Shown: positions 46,704 through 60,500, numbered from the stretch's first letter. The stretch: 64,000 nucleotides of DNA from Thamnidium elegans (GCA_025201345.1 JAIXMG010000008.1:62001-126000); one strand, 5' to 3'. Notes: generated from the letters alone by a model not told the origin. Numbers and translations are program-made.

Positions 46704-49315
46704 CTAGTAATGTCTATTACCAAATGATCTTCTTTATAGACTAGTCCTTTACAAACCAATTCTATTCTTTTCCGTCATTTGCATAAAACTAAACATGTCT
46801 TGTTTCTTAGTGAGTGATATAAATGAACAGATTAACAGCTTGACCTAATGCCTGTGAACTTGATCGAGATGTATAATGTGTACCTTTCAGAGTAGCTAAG
46901 TTACCATATAATTCGTAACTTTCAGTAAATAATATATCCTCGACTTGAACAGTCCGTTTTCCTCCTTTCCTTCCCGAATGTAAGTTTAAATAAGATAGCT
47001 TCAAAATTGTTTATATTTACAGCTGTTTCTACTTACTTGTAATGAATATGACTAGAAGATATTATTGAATTGCTACTGACTTTAATAATTATTATCATTG
47101 CTGTTGCTAAATGAGCTAGCCTTTTTTTTTTATTGAGGTAAGTTATTTAGAGAAAAAAAAAGAGCCGACTCAGATATCAACAGTACTGCTGCATTAAAAG
47201 CGTAGAGAACACTATTCTGAATAATGTTTATATCGAATATAAGAGAGTTCTTTACTTAAACCGTTTGTATGCATGTTTAAAAGTCAAATGTATAATTTAT
47301 TTCTATAGAGATAATCAAAGTCAAAACGGCAGGTGTACATATGCGTTGCGTTACAGACGACTTTTAGGATTTATGCGGGAGTTACATTTACTATAGTCTT
47401 ATTTACTATATATTACTTTATTACATGGATACTATTATATGTCAAAAGAAAAAGCTAAACGGGCTTCTTTTTTTTCGATATCTCCTATTTAAGTAAGAAA
47501 AAAATCGTTTTGCCCAGTTACTACTATGTCTACAATAAATTTATTTCATTCTTTTCAAGTTAGTAAATATAACATCTATTATAAGTTGTTGAAAAAAAAA
47601 CATTTGATGTATATAGAAGCAGAAAGTAGGAATGAAGTTTGATTACCTCTCGTATCACAAACAAACTTCCAGTGTTGAATAAAGTCCGTTAGATAAATAT
47701 AGTTTATCGTAGTAAACACTGATAACAAGATATTATAACAAAATATTTAAGGTAAAAGGTCTCTTACCCCTTTCATCCTTCATCACCACCGCCAGTACTT
47801 GGTTGTGTGTCGCTTTGTCACGTTTCCATCTGCCCAACTGTATCACACACTTTCTCTCTCTCTCTGTTATATGGTTAGATACAGAACTAAAACTTTCGCT
47901 TTATTAGCGGAAGTTTTGTTAAAAAAGCTAAAAAAGTAGAAGGGTTCAACCCCAACTACTTGCGGCTTCTAATAAATGTGTTGATTGGGATATCGATAGC
48001 CCATATCTTCACTATTGTCATAAGAAGATAATATTTCTTTTTTACTATTTTTTAAAATAAACAAAAAAAAGAGGGAGTGGATAACATCGAGTCACCCGTA
48101 TTTGTTTACTCTAACGGATCAATCAAATTTAATTTTGAAAGTACCTATCAGGTTCGTTCTTTTTTTTATATATATATACGTTATTTTATTTTTTTTGTGA
48201 GTAAATACAGCATCTGTGGATATCTATGGTGATATCTATGGTAATATAAAGTGGGGGTGAAGTTTGGTTTTTTTTGTGTCACAAACAACTTTTGGTATTC
48301 ATGCAAACAGGCAAAAGCTTTGGTGTCGCAGTCACTAAAAAAACAAAAGTAAAAATAGAGCCGAGTTTTCTTTATTTTCTTTTATCTTACTTAATATGGA
48401 TAGTTTTATCGTACAGTTGTAAACTCTGCGTTAACCTTTCTTATTGGGTTCGTCATTTTATAATAATAAAAAAAAATAGACATAATGGCGTTATATTAAC
48501 TCTACTTACTATAGGTAAGACCGAGCCCTCTTTCCAAGCTCAAAATAAGCACAGCAGAAAAAAAGATATCTTTTAACTTGCGCAAAGTAAACAAACCATG
48601 CAAAAAAAGGGAAAGTAGTACAAATTAGGCATACTTTTCCTTTCTTTTTTTTATTTTTTTTTTTTTTTTTGTTGCTCTCTTCAGCTTTACCCACTTACTT
48701 TATTTCTTGGTACATCTTTCAATAGCATTAATAAATTTTATATTTGAATATAAGAAGAAGCGATACTACTAGAGTAAGCATATATAAAACGGAACAAGTG
48801 TAAGTGTTGGCAGTTTATAAAAAATAAAAAAAAATATGCAGATTTGTTTACTTCATATCTACACTTCTGGCTACCTCGAGGAAAGCATGCTTTTTATTAG
48901 ATACTATTTTTTTTTTCCTCATACAATCACTGATTTCGCGCTATCTTAAATAAATAAAAAATATTTTTTCGCGATTTATAATTAATCCCAAGTATTATCT
49001 ACATCCCTTTCACTTTTTTTGTAAAGAAGGATATTTAGTCATACGAGTTTTCCCTAGCAATAAATTGATATATCTTATAAAAAAATTGAGGCGTTTGTTT
49101 ACATGAACATTTATGGAAGTAACTAATTAATTGATGGGGGTTGTTTCTAATAAATTCTCATACTATTTTTAATTTTAGTTGTGTCATGGGAATTTGCGCC
49201 CAATTTTTCCTACGGCGTATATTTTTGAATTGATTAGCCCATCACGCGTATTTATTTCTCTTTTTTTTATTTTTTTTTAAAAAAGTCAACATCTCTCTTT
49301 TACCATTTGAAAATA
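46704..49315. other. Gene-poor region, with a possible 5' scrap of the PIK1 relic
   Basis: A minus-strand frame at 46807-47004 (TVQVEDILFTESYELYGNLA) abuts the PIK1 relic and may be its eroded upstream exon. The rest (47005-49315) has only short frames. A hairpin-like pair, AAAACTTTCGC and GCGGAAGTTTT, lies at about 47890-47918. T-rich DNA precedes the SAC3 start. Confidence 0.4.
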
Positions 49316-52300
49316 ATGCAAAGTAACCTATTAAACAGAAGTGCTGGATTAGGAGCATTCAACTCTGCGTTTGCTTCCAATAATCCACAACCATTCAATC
49401 AACCATTTAACAAGCCAGGATCAACAGAAACATTTGGTCAAAATCAGCAACGCGGTGGGTTTAATGCCTTCGGCAGAGCTATAGGTCAAGCTTCAAATAA
49501 AGCATTGAAATTTAATCAAGATGGAATCAATAAACCTGTTGTCAATAACCCAATTACCAACAACCCATTTTATAATGTTATTGCTAGACCTTTTCAAACA
49601 CGTCATATCAGCCCCTTTCAAACATCAACAAATCAATACCAGAGTCTCTTTTCGCGGCAACCAAAAGTTGTTTTTGGAAAAAGAGCCAAGTTATCAGAAG
49701 ACGAATTTATTGAATCTGGATATGAGTCTCGATTTAATGCAGCCAAAAAGAACTATACTCCGTTCTGGAATCCTAAACCTACCAATAATAGTTTATTAAA
49801 TCAAGCAATTGGAAACGGCTTTAATCAACCACCTGTAAACAGTTTCAACCAGCCATCTGTAAACAGCTTTAACCAACCACCCACCTATGGCTTTAACCAA
49901 CCACCTTCTAACAGTTTTAAGCAGCCTGGTGGTGAGCAACCTTTATCTTCTGATGTTCGTACACCTGCTGCTTTAAATGTAAGTCTTTCTTTCTTTCTTA
50001 TATATGATCAAAAACTTATTTTTTTTTATTTTTTATTTTTTTTTTTTGTAGAAAACATTGGATTATTTAGTAGATAACATTTTAGCTAATAACTCCATTG
50101 AAAAATGCCATAAATTTGTTCGTGATCGTACTAGATCTATTCGTCAAGGTTTTACACTCCAAAATATTCGTGATTTAGATGCTGTGTCTACTCATGAAAG
50201 AATTGCTAGATTCCATATTCTTAGCTTACATGAAATGTGTGAATACGATGAAGGCACCTTTAGCTTGTCACAAGAAATGGAACAGCTTCATAAAAGTAAA
50301 TATACATTTTTGTTTTTTTTTTGGAATCACAATACTTATACTTTCTTGTAGCTTTGATTAGTTTAATGGAATTTTACGATGATCTTCGTGATAAAGGTAT
50401 TGAAACAGAAAATGAAGCCGAATTCCGTGCGTATCATATTATCAGTCAAATCAAAGATGAAGATATTGCTCAAAGATCTATGCGACTTCCCGTTTATATC
50501 TTTAAAAGCCAATATATAACTCGTGCGTTAACATTTCGAGCATTATCACAACGTTATAATGAAATCTTGGAAACTCCTTCTCGACGTAATAAGCCAGAAA
50601 ACATTGAAGTTTGTCAAAATTTTTATTCGCACTTTTTCAGGTTGATTGCAGATACTGGTACATCCTTCTTAATGGCTTGTTTGTTAGAAACTCATTTCTC
50701 CGAGGTTAGAAAAGGTGCTTTAAAAGCTATGGATGCTTTTTATATGATGAAGGCTGGTGGTGCTCAAGCTGAACATGTACGACAAGTGTTGGCCTACGAT
50801 ACTATTAAACAACTATTCAAAGAGGCTATGCTCTATGGTATTGTTATTGATAACTCGTTAGGTGAACCAACACTCTCATTTGGTCAAAAAAATTATTCTA
50901 AAAAATCATTTCTCTTTAAAGGTAAGAAGATGTAATTGCTTTGTGTTAAAAAAAAAAAAAAAAAAAAAAGATCAGCGTACCAATATGTTTTTTTATAAAA
51001 AAAAAAAAAAAAATAGAACCATTATCAAACCCGTCACAAAGAAAATCATTCCTTTTGGTCGAACCAAAGAAAGCTGGTCGTACTTTCCCTGATATCATTA
51101 ATGGAATTAACCCACTTCCCAATCAAAACGTATTTGCTACACAAGTCAATCTTCTCAACCCTCAAGCAATTATGAACGAAGATGCAACACCCGTATTAAA
51201 CTATAAGTTTTCAGAACTTACTGGTCCAAACGATCAACAAAAAGAAAAAGAAAATCAGTATGCCGAGATTAAAAATCAAGCAGCACTTGCAAACGAGTTG
51301 GCCGAGCAAGAAAGAAAGAAGCTTGAGTTACTTATGGAAAAAAAGAAACAATTAAAATATGTTCATCTAGAAACTTTACGAGCTGAAGCTGAATCGAGAA
51401 AAAAGGAACAATTGATAAAAGCAGAGATTATGCGTAAAGAAGAGATGGAAAAAGAAAGAGAACGTGAAGCCCAAAAACGAGTAGCATTACTTAAAAAGCA
51501 ACGTAAAAAGCTGATGGCTTGTAGGCGTAAGAAAGTAATTCTATCTCAAGCCCGTCAAAGATTATTCAATCAGATAATATCTCAAGCTGTAAAAGAAGAA
51601 TCTCGAGCAGTTGCAATCAAAAATGTCAGGAAGACAAGGGCTGCAAAGAAGATCGGTGTACCATGGATTGAACGTGCTATAAATAAGATTGATAAACGTG
51701 AAGCTTTAGCTGAAAAGAACAAGCAAAGATGGCATTTTAATAAGTTTATGGTCACACATAACCCTTATATTCCCAATGATGACACTATTTATAAAGCCAT
51801 ACCAGTACATGCAACTCCTCAAGGTATTCATGAAAGAACCACTCAAAGTATTCAGGCTGAGGAAACTGCTTTGGAAGAAGTTGACCCTGTAAGTTTCTTT
51901 TTTTTTCACTTTCGTTTATTATTAAAAACTGACATTATAACCTTAGATTACAAACGAACCTTCGATTTGGGACGCAGAAGATTTTTCTAAAAGCATTTAC
52001 CCACGTATTAGAGAAAATATGATTGAAAAGGAAGATCTAGAGGACTCAAAGCGTACTTGGAGACTTTTGATCAATGCTCCTGATTCTGATTCTGACTCTG
52101 CTCTTTGGTTTCGCAAAAAGTTTAATTTGGAAAATTTATTTTTCAGTAATGATACGCTTTATCAAGAATTTGACATAAAGCTACATTTAATTACTCCAGA
52201 AACACAAGTGGGCTGTAATCATGCGTATCAAACTGGTGCGATAATCTTTTCTTTGCCAGAATCTAACTATGATAAAACTCCCATTGAAAGGTAAATTACG

Positions 52301-52677
52301 ACAAGATATAAAATAATAGGGCTGCTGATACCTTTTTTTTATGTATACGTAGTTTAAAATATTGGAGCGACAACAAGAAAAGATTAGAGAAATTAGTTCA
52401 GGACTTACACCAGTATAATCCTAGTTTGAAAGTTCCTGTTCTCTTTACATACTTTCCGGATTCTTCCTCAACACAATCTACTATTGAGAAGGTACTATAC
52501 TAAAAAGAAAAAAGAAAACAAAATAGAGAAAATAAATGCTAATCTTTTATATAGATCCCGAACTTCCTTGGACTTGAAACCAATCCTCTTATCATCGATT
52601 ATCACATCTTGATTATGAACCCTCAAACCATCTCAAAAAGAATCAAGGAGGAAGTAAACTGGCTTTCTCGAAATTAA
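49316..52677 (+). CDS. SAC3: Sac3/GANP-domain mRNA export protein
   Basis: Scaffold of the TREX-2 complex that links transcription to mRNA export at the nuclear pore. Seven exons: 49316-49978, 50052-50295, 50352-50921, 51017-51888, 51947-52290, 52353-52491 and 52555-52677, giving 984 aa. The N-terminal ~220 residues are Asn/Gln/Pro/Phe-rich with FNQP repeats, similar to regions that bind mRNA export factors or pore FG proteins. The SAC3/GANP helical domain follows (about 222-500): KCHKFVRDRTRSIRQGF, HERIARFHILSLHEM, EFRAYHIISQI, FRLIADTGTSFLMACLLETH. A long Lys/Glu coiled coil (about 590-710) fits a Sus1/Cdc31-binding helix. The C-terminal domain (about 780-984) resembles the Sac3 C-terminal region of other fungi and GANP. 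The first ATG is used; an apparent three-codon extension would start at TTG. Confidence 0.9.
49817..49927 (+). repeat. In-frame FNQPP peptide repeats in Sac3
   Basis: Five tandem 7-8 codon units of the form (N/Y)xFNQPP lie in the low-complexity N-terminus, the last degenerate (FKQP). Units vary at synonymous positions, so they are not a very recent expansion. Confidence 0.85.
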
Positions 52678-52999
52678 TAATATCTTCACACACACACACA
52701 CACACACTCTTTCTCTCTCTCTTTACCCCATTTTTTTAATAACGTTTATTTGAAAATAAAAATTTATAAAACAAAATTTTCTAATCTATCGTATTAACAC
52801 CATTTGAAACTACTTTAATATTAACTGTATCGTGTAAACTAAGCGAGCGGAGCTCATGGACAAGCTGCCACATTCTTTTTTCTTATTTTTACACAGTCGG
52901 AAAAAATAGAAGCGGTCCACCCTCAAATAGGGCCGCTACTGCATAAATATGAATGTGTAAAATAACAATAATAGCCTCCCCTATTCATAATTATAATAA

Positions 53000-53030
<31 letters not shown>

Positions 53031-53160
53031 GATATATAAATAGTTTATTCAAAAAAGCTGGTTTCGAGTCAATCTAGGAGACAAGCTTTCCAGATTGTAC
53101 TCTTGCTGATTCTCAAGTGGTTGGTAACTATAAGCATGCACTATCACTTCTTCTAGTCAA
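52678..53160. other. 3' intergenic region
   Basis: Contains (CA)n followed by (CT)n at about 52686-52721 and an A tract at about 53003-53030. Frames at the far end lead into the ATPase relic without adding legible protein. Confidence 0.55.
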
Positions 53161-54237
53161 TCAAGACATAAATCTAGACACTTTGTAAGACAAGATGTGG
53201 GTATAAGTTACTTCATCCTCTTGATACATTCTAGGCTTCCTCCAGAACCATCTCAACATTAAACTACTAACGACTAAACCTGCTGAGCTTGCAGCTATTG
53301 CTATACCTGCCATCATAGGATGCAGGTGGTAGCAGAGTGAAATACTCAAGTTAGCTGTTACCAAAGCAGGCGAATCGTTAATACCATCACTAACCATAGC
53401 CACAACTGTAGGGAGCATATGGTAACCAAAGAATCCAGCTTTAGATATGGTTTTAGCTTGCATGTTTCGAATAATTTGTGTTTTGCCATTAGGAGAAACA
53501 CCAGCATGTACTTCAGTAATGCCTACCTTAGCAGCAATACCTTTGGCAGCCAAAGCGTTATCACCAGTCACCATAACAATGTCAACTCCCATCATGTGTG
53601 ATGTGTCAATAACCAATTTTGCTTCCGGTTTGATCATATCGGAAATGGAAATGTTTCCAGTTGCAACACCATCCAAACTAACTAAAACACAGGTATGGCC
53701 TTGTCTAAATTCTCTTTCAATTGTAGACAGCCGTTTGTCTAGTAGGTCGGTACCATGGCATTCCTCTAGCCATTTCTGATTACCAATAACAGCTCGATGT
53801 CCCTTTTCTTGCTGCAATACGTCACATTCTATACCAAGCCCAGTTTCGTAGTTAAAGTTAGATACAGTATCTAGATGATCTAATGCCATATCCAAAGGCG
53901 CTTTCGTTATAGATTTCGCTTTAGAGACAATAGCACAACCCAAAAGATGTTCACTGTAAAATTCAGCTAACCCAGAAAGAATTAACATTTGACGTCTGGT
54001 GGCTTCTTGTTGATCCTAAGTTTGATAATTGACAACTTGTACTTTACCGATAGTTAAAGCACCTGTTTTATCGAACACGACCTTATTGAATTTTTGACAT
54101 GTTTCTACTACTGCACCGTCCTTAAAGATGACACCGTGTTCTGCAGCAAGACCAGTGCTTACCATGACAGTAGTAGGTGTACATAAATTTACATATTTTT
54201 TACTTAAAAACATCACATTTGCTTCCAACATTCTCAA
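53161..54237 (-). pseudogene. Copper-type P-type ATPase (Ccc2-like) relic
   Basis: The minus-strand frame starts near NLCTPTTVMVSTGLAAEHG, continues through VVFDKTGALTIGK (phosphorylation site), has an in-frame TAG at 54016-54018, then runs to the end: GLAEFYSEHLLGCAIV, GYEF-like nucleotide-binding residues, VMVTGDNALAAKGIA, SDGINDSPALV, and a final helix pair from HLHPMMAGIAIAASSAG. Losses relative to working Cu-ATPases are the HMA domains, all N-terminal helices, the CPC ion motif, the Pro of SEHP, the Thr of DKTGT and the first Gly of GDGIND. About 80 residues are also deleted between NDSPAL and HLHPMM. It is clearly dead. Working relatives load copper into secreted oxidases in the Golgi. 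Confidence 0.85.
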
Positions 54238-54691
54238 TCATCTCCTCTGTACATTCAAAGAGCTACCAGACCAAACTACAAACTCTTCCTTTTTGTTAAA
54301 AAAAAAACTAAATAAAAGTCTGATAGTTTTTAAATGTATTATTTACTTTATGCGCACGGGGGGAAAAGATATTGGAATTCATTTGAATTTCTTGCCTATT
54401 TGGCTAAATCTAACGAAATATTGGAATAAACACGATTAAATCCTGAAAAGAAGTTATTTTTTTATACTTCGTAACAAATGAAGAAATCTCCCGTTTTTAT
54501 TCAAAAATCTTATCAGAAAATGATCCCTATAGTATTTTTCTTATAAATACGGACTTCGCCAATACCTTGTGTATCCAAATTTATACTTGTGTGTATGTGT
54601 TGGACGAATAAAATTATCCTCCAATTACCTGGATTAAAAGTAAATCTAAATTTTTGGTTTTTTTTTCTCCCCTTTTTATTTTACATATATA
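54238..54691. promoter_or_regulatory. Intergenic region before the glucosidase gene
   Basis: AT-rich with no gene. It lies between the truncated 5' edge of the ATPase relic and the ATG of the glucosidase, and ends in a T/C-rich leader (about 54651-54680). Confidence 0.45.
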
Positions 54692-57495
54692 ATGGGATGG
54701 ACTAGTTCTTTAACAACAGTTGCAACAGTTGCCTTGATAGCTTCAACTGTAGCAGCCGACCTTTTAACAGCTTCTTCCAGCGCCTCTAATAGTTCACTTC
54801 TATGGGGTACTTATCGACCTAACCTTTACTTTGGCACCAGACCGCGTATTCCCGAATCTGTCATGACAGGTTTAATGTGGTTCGATGCTAATCAGTTTCA
54901 AGGTTTTCAAAGTAAGTACTTTTTTTTTTTTAAAAAAAAAGAGGGTATAACTCATCTAGCTATAAATATATAGATATTCGTCACGCTTGTGATCAAGGTG
55001 ATGGTATTGAAGGATACGGTTATCAAAAACATGACGGAAGAGAATATGCGTCACAAGAAATTAAAGACAAGCCAAGTAATATTAAATTGAATACTGAGTT
55101 TATAAAGGTACCTGGTGGCGAAAATGGTGGAGATTGGGGTGTTCGTATTAGTGGTACGCCAATGAATGATTTTGGTACAGTATTATTTCTTCATTTTTTT
55201 TATACGTGTATATGCAATTAATCATTCATTTATATAGCTGGTTCACTTTCATCCATTATGTTTTATATTGGAGTGGAAGGACAAGGCGGTATTGATATTA
55301 TGAGTAAATTGTCTAGAAAGGTATGTAGTGTTATTGATAGTATAGATGATTAGTTGACACGGTTATATAAGGGTCTTGCATCACCTGTAAAGTTAGAAGG
55401 TGATACTCCTGAATTAGGGGATTTTGAAATTCAGATTGTAGACGGTATAGTAGCGTATACACACAAAGTCTTTATTTTTTGCTAACATGTTTTTTAATCG
55501 AAGGACCTTTAAACGCACATCCTAAAGAAGGAATTGATAGAGACCTTGGTCGTACACAATGGTGGGGTGCTCAAATACCTGAAGACAATGTATGGAGATC
55601 AAAAGGTAAAATTAAATGATAATTTTTGGTTATAATAGGGTACTAAAGATATTATTAAAAGATATTGTATTACAAAATATTGTTCATGAAGCACGTAGTC
55701 GTCTTGATGGACCACAAGGTAGCCAAGAAGAAGCATTAGAGAAGCCTTACAAGTATTTTTCTTTAAGTAATAGTCTTACGGAAAATGAAGGCGAAACGGC
55801 TAATTTCTATGTGTTTCAAAAGATATTTCAAGGCGATTTCCAATTTGATGTATTGTTTCGATCTAAAAGCAATCCAGAGCCTATTACAAGTAAGCATTAT
55901 ATAAAAGTAAATATAAATTTATTAATTGTTTTTTAAAAAAAAAAGGTGAATCGCTCGGATCAGAATTAATCAAAAAGGAAAATGAATTCAATGCAAGATT
56001 TGAAGAGACTTTCCATTTAAAACAAAAAGGATTTTCTAATAGTGAAGTTGGATTTGCGCAATATTTATTAAGTAATATGTTGGGAGGTATTGGATACTTT
56101 CATGGATCTTCCGTTATTGATCGATCTCATCCACCTATGCAAGACGAAGAAAGTTTTATGGGAGAACCCATGAAACCAGAATTATCTCCTCCTCAAACAC
56201 TTTTCACTGCAACCCCTAGCCGTCCATTCTTTCCTCGTGGGTTTTATTGGGATGAAGGGTTTCATCAACTCTTGATTGGCGAATGGGATAATGATCTTAG
56301 TCTTGATATTATTAAACATTGGACAGACATGATTGATGAAAATGGATGGGTTGCTCGTGAGCAAATTCTCGGTGAAGAAGCACGTAGTAAAGTACCTACT
56401 GAATTTCAAACACAGTTTCATCATTATGCAAATCCACCTACTTTGTACCTTTCTATTAAACGTTATATTGATCGATTGGATAAAAAAACGGAAAGCGCAT
56501 TTTTGTATCAATCAAAAATGAAGATAGGATCATTGGATGACAACGATATACTTCGAAACTTACATTTACAGGATCCTACTTTGGCTGCTGAATGGCTTAA
56601 ATCTATTTATCCAAAGTTGCGTCAAAATTGGCTTTGGTTTAGGGCTACACAATTTGGTCATCTTGAAAGGTTTGGACGTCATCCACCCAACAAAGAAGCT
56701 TATCGTTGGAGAGGTCGTACACCTAACCATACTTTAACTTCTGGCCTTGATGATTATCCTCGTGGAACTCCCAGTGTAGGTGAACTTCATTTGGATCTTC
56801 ATTCTTGGATGGCCTTTGCCACAGGTCTTTTAAAAGATATCTCTCACAAGTTGGGAGATGATTATGCTAACGATATGGAGGAATATACTAAGGTTCAAGA
56901 AGATATGTTGATTAATTTGGATGCTTTGCATTGGAATGAAAAAGAAAACATGTATTGTGATCAAGCACTTGAGGACGATAAACCTGTTTATGTCTGTCAT
57001 AAAGGTTACTTGTCTCTATTCCCTATGGCTTTAGGTCTTTTACCTGCTGACTCACCAAAGTTGGGGGCCATCTTAGATATGATTGAAGACGAAAATGAGC
57101 TTTGGTCTCCTTATGGTCTTCGTTCTTTATCTGCTTCGGATAAATTTTTTGGTACCGAAGAGAATTATTGGCGTGGACCAATTTGGATCAATATTAATTA
57201 TTTGACTTTGCAAAGTTTATACAAGAATTATATGAATGTACCTGGTCCTTATCAAGAACGTGCCGAAAAAATTTATACAAAGTTAAGAAATAATATTATT
57301 CGTAACGTTTACAAGGTAAAAACAGAAGTTAGTTTATATATTATTACAGTGGACTGACATTTTTTCTTTTAGAACTATAAGAAGACAGGGTATGCTTGGG
57401 AACAGTATGCTGAAAGTGATGGCAAGGGATTACACAGTCATCCTTTCACAGGATGGACTAGTTTAGTTTTGCTTATTATGGCAGAAGAGTATTAA
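54692..57495 (+). CDS. CWH41: Mannosyl-oligosaccharide glucosidase (ER glucosidase I, GH63)
   Basis: Removes the outermost glucose from the Glc3Man9GlcNAc2 glycan on nascent ER glycoproteins. Eight exons: 54692-54911, 54974-55174, 55238-55320, 55372-55444, 55504-55605, 55662-55889, 55946-57315 and 57373-57495, giving 799 aa, the normal length. A hydrophobic N-terminal segment (about 6-22, ending VAA) serves as signal peptide or anchor. Family blocks include [62 protein letters not shown] and [13 protein letters not shown]. The last block is GYAWEQY...[14 protein letters not shown]. Introns 3-6 end in AAG; the nearer alternatives tested break the frame or hit a stop. The stop is 78 bp from the convergent XRN1 stop. 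Confidence 0.95.
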
Positions 57496-57573
57496 AAAAG
57501 TTAAATTGTAATAAAAACGAAAATTCTATTTTTTATTTTATTTTTTTAAGAAAAAAAAAAAGGTAAAGGGTAT

Positions 57574-60500
57574 TTACTGTTCAGCACCACCTCTACCTCC
57601 ACGACCTCTACCTCTACCACCTCTTCCGCCTCTACCTCCTCTACCGCCACGACCTCCACGGTAATCAGACTTGTTGTTAGAATAATTAGAGTTTCTGTTG
57701 TGGTAGTTATTGCTACGTGCAGTAGCGGAATTATCTACTTTGCAAGTGTTTTGGTGAGAGGGATTACTGATATTAATTACATTAGAATAAGGAAGATTAG
57801 CACCACGAAATTCGGAACATCTTCCATTAAGTGTAACTCCACCCATAAATGTTGTATCGAATACAACATCAATGTTCTTTTCATCAACACCAACAACAGT
57901 TCCCTTGTTACCAATAGGAACTGAACCAGTGTCACAGACATAGATGACTCGGTCACCCAATGAAAAGGTTTGATAGTTTAATCTGACAATAGCATCTGAA
58001 GGTCTTAACAAGACTTTACGAGGTACGCCACGAATAACAACCTTTTTGACATCAAAATTTTCATACATTTCATAGTATTCAACAGCTGCCTTTTCAATCT
58101 CTTCAACATAAGGCTAAAATAAAATAAAAAGTTAATAAGATAATAATACAAATTAGTATATACATATATAAAAGACACATACCTTGGTTAATTCCTCAGT
58201 ATCAAACTTGGCTTTAACAAAAGTATTAATTTTTTTACTATTGATCCATTCCTTCATCATTTGAAGTTCCTTGGACCCATCCTTAGCCCAACTAAATTCA
58301 GCAGCGGTTAACATACCATTACCCTTTTGATGGTTAAGAAGTCTAATAAAGTCTGGGAACTTTTCAGTATATTCACGAATAAGATCCACGGCAGCTTCAG
58401 AGTATTCCCAAACACCTGAATGGTTTCTACGACTATAACCCAAAACTTTTTCACCACGACTTTCAAACTTTAAATTTAAACCGACATTGACACGTTGACT
58501 TCCTCTTTCGACAACAGTAAGCGCTGATGTTAATTTGGAAAGTGTGTAACCTTGAAGGTTAAGCAAACGAGAGACTTCATGTGAAGTCAAGTATTGGATT
58601 TCTTCTTCTTGTTTACGTGTGATTTCATGGCCGAACTCGGGTTCGTTATGATATTTCTCTTCGACTGGTACAGTCATTTCAATATCGACCTTGGCGTTTG
58701 TATGACCTACAACTGTAGCTTGAACACCTAAAAATTTGTTGCCTAAAAAGAAGACAGTTGATTTGAGAGGGAAATCCTCTTCAACAGGACGAGGAGGTCT
58801 TTCGATATAACGAGGATCAGGGTTATTGACCTTGATAACAACAGTTTGAATGGGGACAACGTCTTCCAAAGTAGGGTTTACAAACTCTTTGACAAGAGCA
58901 CCTTCTTCAGTTTGATGCATACCATTCAATACACACACATGGAAAGCTACTTCTACCTCTCCTACATTAAGAGCAAAACGTTTATTAGACATTTCCTTAG
59001 CACGACCAACACGTGTTCTCCAACTTTCGCGCTCTTTTTCATCCCAATGATGTTCAAGAATTTGTTTCTTTCCGTTACTGAAATTAACATAATATTTCTT
59101 ATCGGCATTAGAGACACCAATAACAACAGCTTCTTGCAAGTAAGGGTAGTGAACATAGATACTTCTATAAAGGAAAAGTTTGGCGATTTCTTCAATATCT
59201 GCATGCTGATACTTATTCTTGATAGAGATAATAACGGATTCGTTACGACTGTCTTGTTGGAAAACATGAACACCATAATGCTTAATTTCATAAGTATAAG
59301 GGATAGTTTGTAAAGAAGGGAAACCGGCGGGGGCGTCCTTTCCAATTTTGGCACCAGGAAGAAGACCCTTTCTTAAGGATAAACCAGCTTCTTTTAAACT
59401 GGGTAAATGATAGATTTCTTCACGACATACACAGTGATGAATATCAGGGAAGACACCAGGTAAAGGACTAGGATAAGTTGGCAATTCATCGATATCCTGT
59501 GTGGCTAATTCTTTATCATAATAGAAACGATAACTTTCACCTTCGCGAGCCATTTCACGTTCAGCCTTAGTTAAACGCTGTTCTCTGTTATTCATGGCTT
59601 CCAAAAGACGTTTTTCTTCAATAAAAGGAATCTTGACAATAGCTTCCCAATCTTGTTTCTTTCCGTTCATATCGGTATCAAAGTCACGAGGATAGAAATC
59701 GATGATGGGAGAAGTTTGATCCGTCATCAAGTCTTGATAAGCAACTGGTAAAAGTTTTCTACTGAGACTAGGTAAAACGCCCATTAATTGTTCATAAGGC
59801 TTAAAAGGTTGACCCAATTCAAACTTATGATCTTGGAAACGTTCAATATTGACAAGATCTGAGATCTTGGGAGCATAATGGTAAGGATAATACCAACCCC
59901 AAGAAGCAACACCATTATAATAGTATTGCAAGACCCATTGAATACCAATAATATAAGAACCAACAATTCCATCCATTTGTTCTTGATTATCAATATCAAT
60001 ATCCATCTTTTCCTTATAATAACTGGCCTTCCATTCCTTTAAAGAAGCATCAAATTTAGTCTTTTCTTCACGTTCGATGTCTTCACGATTTATTTTATCA
60101 GGTATGACTTCAGCGTCTTGGTATTTCTTCAAGACGCGATCACGAGCAGCTACTGCTTCTTCATCTAAATCTAAAGCAGCTACTTCATCTGCAAACATCA
60201 GTTCAACGTCAGTTGTCTTGTCTGGGTTGGAGACGATATCGCATGTCATGTTTAAGTCTTTAGCAAGTTTCTCCGTAAATTTACGATCACGAGCTTTGAA
60301 TGGGAAATCTAATTCAAGTGTTGTACCATTACCAGTTCTTTCGTTTAAAACGTAGTTGACAACTTGACGGAAGATGAATTCTTGTGTTTCGGTCATGACT
60401 ATTTTACATGTAAGATACACACACATACATACATATTTTTTTTTTACTTACCTAATTTCCCTTCTTTGGCCTTCTTCTTTTCCAATTGATGTAATAATTG

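Noticed and set aside
47930..47985. tRNA-like GGGTTCAACCCC arm
   Set aside because: No acceptor, D or anticodon stems fit around it. It is just a short self-complementary stretch.
48274..48576. 100-codon plus-strand ORF
   Set aside because: No recognisable motif, biased AT-rich composition, no start context or partner exon. It is consistent with chance.
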